Origin: Phycisphaerales bacterium
GTDB taxonomy: Bacteria; Planctomycetota; Phycisphaerae; UBA1845
Direction of reading: 5' to 3'
Assembly: GCA_020639095.1 (NCBI GenBank)
Contig: JACKHH010000015.1
Coordinates: forward strand, 1 to 64,000
DNA: 64,000 bases
Made by a program: the position numbers and the translations under genes. Below are positions 1-7,392 of this stretch, piece after piece. The notes beneath the pieces were generated by a model. That model saw nothing but the letters and a program-made list of their open reading frames with translations, searched no databases and had not been told where the DNA came from. Numbering within the stretch: position 1 is the first letter of the stretch; every line of letters begins with the position of its first letter.

Positions 1-507
1 AAGGCGTACGGCATGGGGATCAACGGGCTGTACATCAACCTCAAGGGGCGGGAGCGCGACGGCATCGTCGATCCGTCCGACAAGCAGGCGCTGATGGATG
101 AAATCTCCGCCAAGCTCGTCCAAGCCGTGGACCCCAAGACCGGCAAGCACCCGGTGCAGGTTGCGTACCAAGCCGAGAAGGTCTACTCCGGCGCGCAGAT
201 CGAGCACGGCCCGGACATGCAGATCGGCTACGCCCTGGGCTATCGCGGAAGCTGGAGCACCGCGCTCGGCGGCGTGTCGGATGATTTGGTTGAAGACAAC
301 ACGGAAGCGTGGTGCGGCGACCACTGCATCGCGACCGATTTGGTTCCGGGCGTGATCTTCAGCAACAGACCGATCAAGCTCGACACGCCGACGCTGGAAG
401 ACCTGGCGCCGACGATCCTGGATCATTTTGGGATCACCCCGCCCGAAGTCATGAAGGGCGGTGATGTATTCGAGGCAAACTCAAGAAGGGCGGACAAAAA
501 AAGCTAA
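1..507 (+). CDS. Alkaline phosphatase / phosphodiesterase superfamily protein, C-terminal part
   Basis: The reading frame is open from base 1, so the gene begins before the window and only about 168 C-terminal residues are visible. 'GLYINLKGRERDGIV' followed by an Asp/Glu-rich stretch, then 'CGDHCIATDLVPGVIFSN' and 'TLEDLAPTILDHFGI', is the usual ending of bacterial type I phosphodiesterase / nucleotide pyrophosphatase proteins of the alkaline phosphatase superfamily. The GDH-type segment supplies late metal ligands in that fold. These enzymes hydrolyse phosphate mono- or diesters, usually outside the cytoplasm; the substrate cannot be told from this fragment. The stop codon runs straight into a long palindromic repeat. 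The small gene downstream carries a motif often seen at the end of related sulfatase-like proteins. Confidence 0.8.
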   Translation, partial: KAYGMGINGLYINLKGRERDGIVDPSDKQALMDEISAKLVQAVDPKTGKHPVQVAYQAEKVYSGAQIEHGPDMQIGYALGYRGSWSTALGGVSDDLVEDNTEAWCGDHCIATDLVPGVIFSNRPIKLDTPTLEDLAPTILDHFGITPPEVMKGGDVFEANSRRADKKS

Positions 508-508
508 A

Positions 509-570
509 CCGCCAAGGCGCAAAGACGCCAAGAACAAAATGTTTTTCTTAGCGTCTTTGCGCCTTGGCGG
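509..570. repeat. Long palindromic repeat, possible terminator hairpin
   Basis: Left arm 509-532 and right arm 547-570 are reverse complements at 23 of 24 positions, separated by a 14-base AT-rich loop that includes 'aaaatgttttt'. The core is 'CCGCCAAGGCGCAAAGACGCC'-like (shown here as 'ccgccaaggcgcaaagac' and continuing). It begins two bases after the stop of the phosphatase gene and could end its transcript as a stem-loop. Related copies lie at 1825-1850 and 1956-1985. Confidence 0.9.
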
Positions 571-623
571 CTCAAGAAACAAACGAAATCAGTTCAACGG
601 TAGAAGGCACTGAGGAAACGGAT

Positions 624-812
624 ATGGCTGCGAAGATCAAGATCGACGGCGGGCTTTACGATCGTGTCAAGAAGGTGGCGGACCTTGCGGGTTACGCCTC
701 GGCTGATGAGTTCATCGTACACATGATCGAAAAGGAACTGGCCAAGCTGGAAACGGCAGAGTCGGATGAGGAAGTCACCGAACGCCTCCGTGGTTTGGGA
801 TATCTCGAATAG
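624..812 (+). CDS. Small acidic protein with sulfatase-type C-terminal motif
   Basis: A 62-residue protein, 'MAAKIKIDGGLYDRV...'. The frame is open further upstream to 564, but that part runs through the palindromic repeat; the ATG at 624 is preceded by a purine-rich 'tgaggaaacg' and is preferred. The first 45 residues ('LYDRVKKVADLAGYASADEFIVHMIEKELAKLE') look like a short ribbon-helix-helix-style or helical segment. The end, 'EEVTERLRGLGYLE', matches a motif frequently found at the close of sulfatase or phosphodiesterase domains; the sulfatase at 46203-48137 has 'QEDIERLTALGY'. It follows the phosphatase gene on the same strand. A partner or regulator of the upstream enzyme is a guess from position only. 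Confidence 0.6.
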   Translation: MAAKIKIDGGLYDRVKKVADLAGYASADEFIVHMIEKELAKLETAESDEEVTERLRGLGYLE

Positions 813-833
813 CGCAGCCCGTGAGGTTGCCAT

Positions 834-902
834 GTGGGATCGGCCTTCCAGCCGGTCGGTGCGGGCTGGGCGTCCCGCCTCCCGGTGCACGCAGGCAGTT
901 GC
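834..902. repeat. Palindrome-rich intergenic repeat
   Basis: The stretch contains 'cggccttccagccgg' followed by 'gggctgggcgtccc' and flanking GTGGGA/CCCGGTGCAC elements, the same two-hairpin plan as the repeat at 12864-12915 upstream of lepA. It sits in the gap between the small acidic gene and the membrane protein gene. Confidence 0.5.
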
Positions 903-929
903 CAATATCTCGCGACGTACTGAATAACT

Positions 930-1787
930 ATGGCGTTTGTCAATCGCATCTCGACTGCCGTCTTCGACGCGTTCTTCTCGGTCATGGTGAACTGGCCGGG
1001 GTGGTTGTCTTTGACCATCCTTTCCGGGCTCACCGGTGTGATCGCGTTGTTCGCGTACAAGTACACGTCGAACCAGAAAGCCATCGGCAAGGTACACGAT
1101 GATATCCAAGCGGCACTGCTGACAGCCAAGCTGTTCAAGGATGACATCGGCGTCACGCTCCGCGCGCAGGGCAAACTGTTCGGCGCAGCCACGCGTCTCT
1201 TCTTCCTCTCCATGCAGCCGTTAGCCGTCATGATCATCCCGATGGCGCTCTTGATCGCTCAGATGGCGCCGCGCTACGAATGGCGACCCTTGAAGGCTGG
1301 CGAAGTGGTGACGCTGCACGCGCAGTTGCATGATGGCACAGCGGCTGAGGTCGCACCCATCGCGCTCGACGTGCCCGCGGGCGTTGAAATCGTCAGCGGC
1401 CCCGGTCGCTACATGGGCAAAAAGTACAAGGAATACCCGGAGTTCAACGAGGTCGCGTGGAAGCTGCGCGTGACCGAACCCGGACGGCACACGCTCACCA
1501 TTCACGTCGGCGAGAACACCGCGACCAAGGAACTCGTCGTCTCGGAAAACCAGCAGGAGCGCTACTGCCCGGTCCGTGCCGGTTCGGGTTTCCTCGACCA
1601 GGTGCTCTTCGCCGTCGAGCCGCCCGCGAGCAGCGGCGACACCATCCAGACCATCACGGTCGAACCTCAACCCGCGGGCAAGACGAGCATATGCGGCATC
1701 GAACTCCACTGGATCATCTGGTGGATGCTGCTCTCGATGGTCATCGCGCTCATCGTCAAGCCATTCCTCAACGTCAAGATGTGGTAA
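930..1787 (+). CDS. Membrane protein with Oxa1/DUF106-like layout
   Basis: A 285-residue protein. Hydrophobic segments lie at about residues 18-44, 88-112 and 260-280. Between the first two is a charged helical stretch ('SNQKAIGKVHDDIQAALLTAKLFKDDIG') expected in the cytoplasm. Between the second and third is a soluble domain of about 145 residues with beta-strand character. TM1, a cytosolic helical pair, then TM2 and TM3 is the plan of the Oxa1 superfamily members EMC3/TMCO1/DUF106, and the TM1-helix-TM2 part reads like DUF106. The long soluble insert is not typical of that family. No convincing ribosome binding site precedes the ATG. Fold assignment is moderate and function is unknown. Confidence 0.6.
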   Translation: MAFVNRISTAVFDAFFSVMVNWPGWLSLTILSGLTGVIALFAYKYTSNQKAIGKVHDDIQAALLTAKLFKDDIGVTLRAQGKLFGAATRLFFLSMQPLAVMIIPMALLIAQMAPRYEWRPLKAGEVVTLHAQLHDGTAAEVAPIALDVPAGVEIVSGPGRYMGKKYKEYPEFNEVAWKLRVTEPGRHTLTIHVGENTATKELVVSENQQERYCPVRAGSGFLDQVLFAVEPPASSGDTIQTITVEPQPAGKTSICGIELHWIIWWMLLSMVIALIVKPFLNVKMW

Positions 1788-1824
1788 GGCGCAAGTCGCT
1801 CGGCGCACTCAATTCTGAATTGAA

Positions 1825-1986
1825 CCGCCAAGGCGCTAAGACGCCAAGGACGGATTTGGGTAATGGATTGGGATGAGTATCGCGCGCGAATCCAGGCGTA
1901 CGCCGCATAATCGCCTGCGCGTCGGGTGAGCACATAAATCCGTCAACTTCGGTTGTTCTTTGCGCCTTGGCGTCTTGGCGGTTCAG
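1825..1986. repeat. Second and third copies of the CCGCCAAGGCGC repeat, inverted pair
   Basis: 'ccgccaaggcgctaagacg' begins at 1825 and an inverted copy, 'tgcgccttggcgtcttgg', occupies 1961-1978, about 110 bases further on. The right copy overlaps the stop of the convergent MBL-fold gene (stop at 1983-1985). The pair lies between two convergent genes, where it could act as a bidirectional terminator or be a small mobile repeat unit. Confidence 0.8.
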
Positions 1987-2855
1987 ATTCCGGGAGCTTC
2001 CGGCTTGCGTACTCTTGGTGGCCGGTCCATCAGGAACGTGATGCGCTCGGCGTCTACCGGGTCGATGTGGTTTTGCAGGATGCGTTTGGCGGCGCGCAGG
2101 TCGGTGCGCCGCGTTACGTGCCCGAGCAGGATATGCGGATTGCGGAGCCTGGGCAGGATTTTTCGCATGTCGCGGACGTGAATGTGCTTGCCAGCCTGGG
2201 CGCGCACGACGTGCTCGGGGTCGAAGAACGTGCACTCCATGATCAGCAGGTGCGCGTTGCGCACGTGGTCGAGGTCGAAGTGGGGGCCATCGGCTGTGTC
2301 GCCGACGTACGCAACCAGCGGCACCTCGATCGTGTTCTGAATGCTGATGCCCTGCTTCTTCAACTCGACAAGCTGCGGGCCGGTGCGATCGGCATACTCC
2401 GGTTTGAGCTTATGCCGCCGCTCGATGATCGAAAACCCAAGGGCGAACGCACCGTGCCGCACCGCATACGCCCGCAGCAGCAGGTCGCGCCGCAAGGGCA
2501 CCTCCTGGCCGTCGGACACGCCGATGATCTCTGCCGGTGACTCGTGCCCCTCGATCTTCGACCAGCACGCCATCAACTCCGCCACGTGCGGTGCGAGCCG
2601 CTGATGGATCACCACCCGGCCCGGCGACGTGCCGATGAACGATCGCTGCGAGAGGTAGTACGGGATGCCGGCAGCGTGGTCCATGTGTCCGTGCGAGACG
2701 CACAACGTGTCGATCGGGACGATTTCGCGCGGTGCCCGCCCGGCATCGAAGCAGACGTTCAGCTCGGGCAGGGCGATGGTGGTCTCCTCGCCGGCGAGGG
2801 AATAGCCGACGATGGCGTAGTCGCCGACGGTCTTCTGAACAACGCGTGTGGGCAT
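1983..2855 (-). CDS. MBL-fold metal-dependent hydrolase (RNase Z-like)
   Basis: A 290-residue metallo-beta-lactamase-fold protein. The signature 'SHGHMDHAAG' (about residues 54-63) provides the HxHxDH metal ligands. Later ligands are likely the Asp in 'YVGDTADG' and the His in 'ILLGHVTRRT'. This arrangement, with 'LLIMECTF' after the GDT strand, is that of RNase Z / ElaC-type or cAMP-phosphodiesterase-like MBL proteins. True tRNase Z usually carries a flexible arm that I do not see clearly, so the substrate is left open. The gene faces the upstream membrane protein gene, and its stop lies inside a palindromic repeat. It is transcribed away from nrdR. Confidence 0.8.
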   Translation of the reverse strand: MPTRVVQKTVGDYAIVGYSLAGEETTIALPELNVCFDAGRAPREIVPIDTLCVSHGHMDHAAGIPYYLSQRSFIGTSPGRVVIHQRLAPHVAELMACWSKIEGHESPAEIIGVSDGQEVPLRRDLLLRAYAVRHGAFALGFSIIERRHKLKPEYADRTGPQLVELKKQGISIQNTIEVPLVAYVGDTADGPHFDLDHVRNAHLLIMECTFFDPEHVVRAQAGKHIHVRDMRKILPRLRNPHILLGHVTRRTDLRAAKRILQNHIDPVDAERITFLMDRPPRVRKPEAPGI

Positions 2856-2993
2856 GCTGGGCTGATGATCCTGCGCTGGGGAATCGGAAACTCGCCTTTC
2901 CCCACTTGACCGCTACATTTCGTGGGATTACGGTGAATCCGCGCCAACATATCGCGGCGCGGGCAAATTGTGAAGTCCACCGGCGTACGCCTC

Positions 2994-3494
2994 ATGCGCT
3001 GTCCATCCTGCAAAGAACTCGGTAAGGACAAGGTCATCGACTCACGCTTGACCGACAGCGGAGCCGCTGTGCGCCGCCGTCGCGTGTGCAGTGCCTGTGG
3101 CCGGCGCTTCACCACGAAGGAACGTGCGGAGGAAGAACTCCGCCTCACCGTCGTGAAGAAGGACAACACCCGCGTCCCGTATCGCCGCGACAAAATCGGA
3201 TCGGGTGTCCGCCAGGCGTGCTACAAGCTGGAAGTGAACGCCGACGAGATTGACGCGCTGGTCGATCAGGTCGAGGGCGACCTCTTCCGCGATTTCGATC
3301 GCGAGGTCACCAGCATCGACATCGGCGCGTGCGTCGCCCGTCGCCTGCGCGACCTCAACCAGGTCGCCTACGTCCGCTTCATGAGCGTGTACCGCGAGTT
3401 CCACGGCGTGGATGAGTTCATCGATGAGATCCGCAACGTTCAGGAACACGCCGCAACGGTCGCCCCGAACCAGCAATCCCTCTTCGGGCAGTAG
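2994..3494 (+). CDS. nrdR: Transcriptional repressor NrdR
   Basis: A 166-residue protein. NrdR represses ribonucleotide reductase genes by sensing ATP/dATP. The N-terminal zinc ribbon is clear: C3-x2-C6 ('MRCPSC') and C32-x2-C35 ('VCSACGRRF'). The ATP-cone follows, from about residue 50 ('VVKKDNTRVPYRRDKI') to 145, and includes 'VRFMSVYREF', a hallmark of the family. A GTG at 2970 would add eight residues, but family members begin at the 'MRCPxC' methionine, so the ATG at 2994 is chosen. Length is normal (150-170). A poorly conserved tail ends in 'QSLFGQ'. No reductase gene and no recognisable NrdR box is visible nearby. Confidence 0.95.
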   Translation: MRCPSCKELGKDKVIDSRLTDSGAAVRRRRVCSACGRRFTTKERAEEELRLTVVKKDNTRVPYRRDKIGSGVRQACYKLEVNADEIDALVDQVEGDLFRDFDREVTSIDIGACVARRLRDLNQVAYVRFMSVYREFHGVDEFIDEIRNVQEHAATVAPNQQSLFGQ

Positions 3495-3527
3495 TCATTC
3501 AGGTTCGAATCCGTCGAGTGGCTGACG

Positions 3528-3920
3528 TCAGCCGCGTTTGGAATTGCGAATCTTTTCCGCGCGGGCGATCCCGCGCGCGAAGATTTCGTCGAATTGTGAT
3601 ACCGGAATGTCGAGCTTCTCCGCCATCTGCAGGAGCACGCGTTGCTCGTCCTCGTGGACAGCGCCGTCGATCTGCGCCGTGGACACGAGCAGTTCGAGCG
3701 TGAGTTCCGGATCAGCCGCGGCGATACGGAACAACCCCTCGCGTGCGGCTTCGTCGTGCAGGGCGCTCGCCACCATGCGATCGAGCGTTTCCTGTGCGAC
3801 ACCGATGCGCTTTGCCAGCGACTTGAGCAAACCCTTCTCGCTGGCTGCGATAACTCCGTCCGCGACCGCCAGCACGATGGCTGCCCGCAGAATCTCCGCT
3901 TGTTCACGTGCCGGATTCAC
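3528..3920 (-). CDS. TerB-like helical domain protein
   Basis: A 130-residue all-helical protein. It has two similar halves, each with an acidic turn: 'LAVADGVIAASEKGLLKSLA' (about residues 17-36) and 'TAQIDGAVHEDEQRVLL' (about 80-96). The repeated 'A-x-x-DG-x-x-x-x-E' pattern is the metal-binding pattern of the TerB / DUF533 / YjbR-type tellurite-resistance domain found in many housekeeping contexts. It lies upstream of, and on the same strand as, the AI-2E-family permease gene, with 57 bases between them that hold a palindromic repeat. Cellular role unknown. Confidence 0.7.
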   Translation of the reverse strand: MNPAREQAEILRAAIVLAVADGVIAASEKGLLKSLAKRIGVAQETLDRMVASALHDEAAREGLFRIAAADPELTLELLVSTAQIDGAVHEDEQRVLLQMAEKLDIPVSQFDEIFARGIARAEKIRNSKRG

Positions 3921-3949
3921 TTGCGAAACCTCTAGTCCCCTTGGAGTCC

Positions 3950-3970
3950 GTGCGGGCAGGTTGCCTGCAC
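3950..3970. repeat. GTGCAGGCA-type short palindrome
   Basis: 'gtgcgggcaggttgcctgcac' is a near-perfect inverted repeat (one mismatch) between the TerB-like gene and the permease gene. Copies of the same element occur at 17507-17527, 20992-21015 and 21034-21058. Confidence 0.75.
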
Positions 3971-3977
3971 CACAACT

Positions 3978-5360
3978 TCACTCGCCGCTGTCTTCGATGG
4001 CTTTGGCGTTGCGATCGCCGAGCACGAAGCGGCGATAGTACGCCACGCCGAGGCACGTCAGCGGAATCGCAATCAGCAAGCCCAGGAAGCCGAGCAGCTT
4101 GCCCCAGATGAAAATTCCCAGCAGGATCACCACGGGCCGCAGTCCCACCGACTTGCCCATGATCTTCGGTACGAGCACGCCATCCTGCACGAGTTGTACC
4201 ACCGCGAAGACCACGAGCACGAGCAGCGGCGGCAGCCACAACGGCTGGCCCGATTCGAGCCCTTTGATAAATCCCAAGAGCAGTGCCGGAATCAACCCCA
4301 CGGTCTGCAAGTACGGCACCATGTTGAGCAGCCCGATGCCCAGCCCGAGCAGCACCGCGAGTCGCAGCCCCAGGATGCTGAACCCGATGGCGAACAGCAC
4401 GCCGCAGATGATCGCAATGATGAACTGCCCGCGGAAGTACCGGCTCATCGCGATGCGAAACTCGTCGAGAAAACCGATGATGTCGCCGCGATACTTCGGC
4501 GGCAGGAACCCCTTCCACGTCCGCACCATCAGCGGGTAGTCGATCAGCAGGAAGATCAGATACAGCAGCACGACAACCAGACCGGTGATGCCCAGCACGA
4601 AGCTGAGCGTCCCGCTGAAGAAGCCCACGACCGTCGGCGCCACGTAGCGCACGCCCTTTTCGATGAGCCCGCCTATGCTGATGTCGATGTTGTCGTCGTA
4701 GCGGAGTTCGCGCATCGTTTGTTCGATTGTCGCGCGGTCTTTCTCGTTCTGGGTATCAGCCAGGATGCGTTCGAGGTCCTCACGCAGGTGCAGGTCGGCT
4801 GGGTCGCCGGGGAAGATGCGCGCCTGCGCTTCGCGAAGTGCTTCCTCGTTGCCGTTCGATGTTGCCCGCTCCGCGAGCCGGTCGAGATCCTGGCGGAAGG
4901 CGAGTTGCTCCTTCGGCTGGCTGACCAGTCGGGCGCGGGCTTCATTGAGCAGCGCTTTGATCACCGGGTTTTCCTCGGTGTCCGCCCACTCTTCGAATGC
5001 CGCGCGGGCGTTGCGTACGTCGGCTTTCGTGGGTGTGTGTACGAATTGTCCCGTAAGGTCGCGCAGCGAGTTCAACTCCTGGTAGCCGATGTGGAACAGC
5101 ACGAGCCCGGCGCAGAACATCACCACGCCACAGCCAAAGACGGTGATGAACACGGACAAACCCCGCCGTTCAAATCGCGAGTCCAGCGCGTTGACGATCG
5201 GGTTGAGCAGGTAGGCGAGCAGCAGGGCGATCGCAAAGGGAATGAGCACGTCGCCCAGGTAGCGCACAAAAAAGAACAGCGCCACCACGGTGGCTGCGGT
5301 CAGCAGCAACCGGAACACCCGGTCAAAATCCCACTTGCGTTCAGGCGGGCCGCCAGTCAT
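3978..5360 (-). CDS. AI-2E family (PerM/YdiK-like) transporter
   Basis: A 460-residue permease-like membrane protein. The frame stays open far upstream, but the family-like start 'MTGGPPERKWDFDRVFRLLL' at 5360 is chosen. Two N-terminal membrane helices (about 18-36, 40-58) and a third (about 75-100) are followed by a long charged, probably helical segment (about 105-240). Then come the conserved C-terminal helices: 'FLLIDYPLMVRTWKGFLPPKYR', 'GQFIIAIICGVLFAIGF', 'PYLQTVGLIP' and 'LVPKIMGKSVGLRPVVIL'. The last is the most recognisable family motif. Typical members are about 350 residues; the extra length is in the charged segment. Members have been linked to autoinducer-2 export or Na+/H+ antiport, so the substrate cannot be assigned. 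Confidence 0.85.
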   Translation of the reverse strand: MTGGPPERKWDFDRVFRLLLTAATVVALFFFVRYLGDVLIPFAIALLLAYLLNPIVNALDSRFERRGLSVFITVFGCGVVMFCAGLVLFHIGYQELNSLRDLTGQFVHTPTKADVRNARAAFEEWADTEENPVIKALLNEARARLVSQPKEQLAFRQDLDRLAERATSNGNEEALREAQARIFPGDPADLHLREDLERILADTQNEKDRATIEQTMRELRYDDNIDISIGGLIEKGVRYVAPTVVGFFSGTLSFVLGITGLVVVLLYLIFLLIDYPLMVRTWKGFLPPKYRGDIIGFLDEFRIAMSRYFRGQFIIAIICGVLFAIGFSILGLRLAVLLGLGIGLLNMVPYLQTVGLIPALLLGFIKGLESGQPLWLPPLLVLVVFAVVQLVQDGVLVPKIMGKSVGLRPVVILLGIFIWGKLLGFLGLLIAIPLTCLGVAYYRRFVLGDRNAKAIEDSGE

Positions 5361-5525
5361 GGCCGCTATTGAACGGGGCAACGGGGCGGATTGCAAGTAG
5401 AACGCACCGGACGCCAGAGACACGCCGTGTAAGGGTTGCACAAACCCCAAGACCGAGCAAACAATGCGTTCATGGCGGCCATTCGTGGTTGCCGCCGACG
5501 GACTGTTCGTGCAGGATTGGGCAGA

Positions 5526-6071
5526 ATGAATACCTACATCCTTTTGCTCCGAGGTATCAACGTCGGCGGGCGAAACGTCTTGCCGATGAAGGAACTCGTC
5601 GCGCTGTGCGAAACGCTCGGCTGTCGCAACGTCGCGACGTACATTCAGAGCGGAAACGTTGTGCTCCAATGCGCAAAGAAGACGGCGTCGGAGTTGCCGA
5701 CCAGGCTGGGTAAAGCGATTCAGAAGCAACGCGGCTTTGCTCCCAGCGTTCTGCTGGTGGAGCAGGCGGACATCGAACGTGCGATCACGGGGAATCCCTA
5801 TGCGGACGCGGAGACTGAGCCCAAGTCGCTGCACGTTGGCTTTCTGGAATCGACTCCGTCCAAACCGGATCTCAAGAAGCTGGAAGACCTGAAGCGGGCT
5901 AGCGAGGACTTCAAGTTGAAAGGCAAGGTGTTCTATCTGCACGCACCGGAGGGCATCGCGCGCTCCAAGCTCGCCGCCGGTATCGAACGCGCCCTGGGCG
6001 CGACCATGACGTTCCGCAACTGGCGGACGCTCTGCAAACTTCGGGACATGGCGATGGAAACAATAGGGTAG
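5526..6071 (+). CDS. DUF1697 family protein
   Basis: A 181-residue soluble protein. The opening 'MNTYILLLRGINVGGRNVLPMKELVALCETLG' and the segment 'VATYIQSGNVVL' are diagnostic of DUF1697, a widespread family of unknown function with ferredoxin-like alpha/beta structure. 'TFRNWRTLCKLRDMA' is the usual ending. The frame is open upstream to 5436, but the family start is the Met at 5526. Length is normal. The gene is divergent from the permease gene. Confidence 0.9.
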   Translation: MNTYILLLRGINVGGRNVLPMKELVALCETLGCRNVATYIQSGNVVLQCAKKTASELPTRLGKAIQKQRGFAPSVLLVEQADIERAITGNPYADAETEPKSLHVGFLESTPSKPDLKKLEDLKRASEDFKLKGKVFYLHAPEGIARSKLAAGIERALGATMTFRNWRTLCKLRDMAMETIG

Positions 6072-6101
6072 TGCCGAGAGCGCGGGGCCTCGCGAACGCG
6101 G

Positions 6102-6563
6102 TCACGCAAAACACCAGCCGCACTCCGGACAGCGACCCGTCGCCAGCGAATGCGTGATGTCGTATCCGCAGCGCAAGCAGCACCCCGGCCTGCGCCGGTT
6201 GCAACCCACCAGCACGACCAGTGCGGTCGCGGCGACGGCTGCACTCAACACATACAACCAGTCCGGAAGCCAATTCTTGAGAAAAGCCGCTTGTGCCGAG
6301 ATCAGCATGATGGTGAATACGGCTGCGCATATCCCCAGGATGGGCAGGTAGATCGAGTAGTGCTTGGCTGCGTCAAACTCACGCATCGGCCGAAAGAGCA
6401 AGATGAGTCGGGTCGTTCCCCACGCGGTCACTGTCGGCAGCAGACAGATCACCAATGCGTACATCGCGATCAATTCTCCCGACATGGCACGCCGGGACAA
6501 CACGAAGGCCGCCACCAACATGGCGAGCATGATCGTAAGGTAAGCAGCGGTGAATCGTTTCAT
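6102..6563 (-). CDS. Four-helix membrane protein with C-terminal CGYD zinc ribbon
   Basis: A 153-residue protein. Membrane helices lie at about residues 6-24, 29-52, 72-92 and 99-120. A short C-terminal ribbon reads 'CCLRCGYDITHSLATGRCPECG'-like, given here as C-x2-CGYD, eight residues, then GRCPECG. The two CxxC pairs probably bind zinc. Membrane proteins ending in this CGYD/CPECG ribbon are common in Planctomycetota and rare elsewhere, which supports the taxonomic call. Function unknown. It converges on the DUF1697 gene. Confidence 0.7.
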   Translation of the reverse strand: MKRFTAAYLTIMLAMLVAAFVLSRRAMSGELIAMYALVICLLPTVTAWGTTRLILLFRPMREFDAAKHYSIYLPILGICAAVFTIMLISAQAAFLKNWLPDWLYVLSAAVAATALVVLVGCNRRRPGCCLRCGYDITHSLATGRCPECGWCFA

Positions 6564-6623
6564 TGGAAGACCATACGACGGACTTCTATGGGGTCATACA
6601 CATTGTAGGTCCGTTCAAATGAC

Positions 6624-7124
6624 CTATTTGTTGCCTGATGTCGGCTTGGTCGTTGCAGGGGTATATTCAATGATGCCTACGATAGGTCCGAAGGTAAGTG
6701 GCGGAGTCGGCGACAGGCGGCTCACGATGGTCGCGAACGGTTCGAGGCTGCGAACTCGCACTCGCTTGCTGGCGGGTACAAAGTACGCGAAAGCTTGGAT
6801 CGCGAAGAAGAACGTTGCTGCGACACCTGCCACCAGCTTCACGGCCTTTCGGCGAACGGCTGCGAGTCCCACCGGGCAGTTTGCCGTCAGAATCGTCCCG
6901 TCCGCGCGGCGATAAAGCCGTCCGCAAAGTCGGCCTTCCTTTTCGATGATGAGCGCCTCGATTTCTTTCGACGTCATCGACGCGAAATTGTACACGTGCT
7001 TGCGACAGGCTGAGCAGTAGCGGGTACGATCGTCACCGGTCATCTCCGCCCACGACATGTTGCAGGGCGAAGCGATCCGCACACGATCGAGAATCGGAAG
7101 CGACGCATTCTTGTTCGCGGGCAT
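6624..7124 (-). CDS. Cysteine-rich conserved-domain protein with one membrane helix
   Basis: A 166-residue protein starting 'MPANKNASLPILDRVRI'. The first 90 residues form a conserved module I recognise from many uncharacterised bacterial proteins: 'ASPCNMSWAEMTGDDRTRYC', then 'CRKHVYNFASMT', then 'EGRLCGRLYRRADGTILTANCPVG'. Cysteines near residues 22, 38, 41, 66 and 81 are probably metal- or disulfide-linked. A hydrophobic helix follows ('VKLVAGVAATFFFAIQAFA', about 95-115), then a short tail. An upstream in-frame Met at 7169 is possible but lies outside the conserved start. Function unknown. Confidence 0.7.
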   Translation of the reverse strand: MPANKNASLPILDRVRIASPCNMSWAEMTGDDRTRYCSACRKHVYNFASMTSKEIEALIIEKEGRLCGRLYRRADGTILTANCPVGLAAVRRKAVKLVAGVAATFFFAIQAFAYFVPASKRVRVRSLEPFATIVSRLSPTPPLTFGPIVGIIEYTPATTKPTSGNK

Positions 7125-7392
7125 AGGCAAGCCTCCACGGTCGCAACGGGAAAGTGCAGCGGCACCCAATTCGCCACCAGTCTATCAGACGCCGACGCCG
7201 GTCCGAAAGTTCCAGAGACTCTCAGAATTGCAGTACGACTTGGTTGGCGGCGACAGTGGTTTCTGGGTTATACCAATCGAGGGCGTCCCTGTTGCAGGTT
7301 TTTTCCATAACGTGCCCCGGGTTCGTCTCCGTATGAACATCTGGTGCCGTTGCTTCCAGGTTTACCCAAGGCATTCGGGGTAGGGAATGCCG

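Noticed and set aside
3500..3530. A 'ggttcgaatcc' T-loop-like sequence just after nrdR, suggesting a tRNA 3' end
   Set aside because: The bases upstream are nrdR coding sequence, no acceptor, D or anticodon stems can be drawn, and the T stem does not pair.
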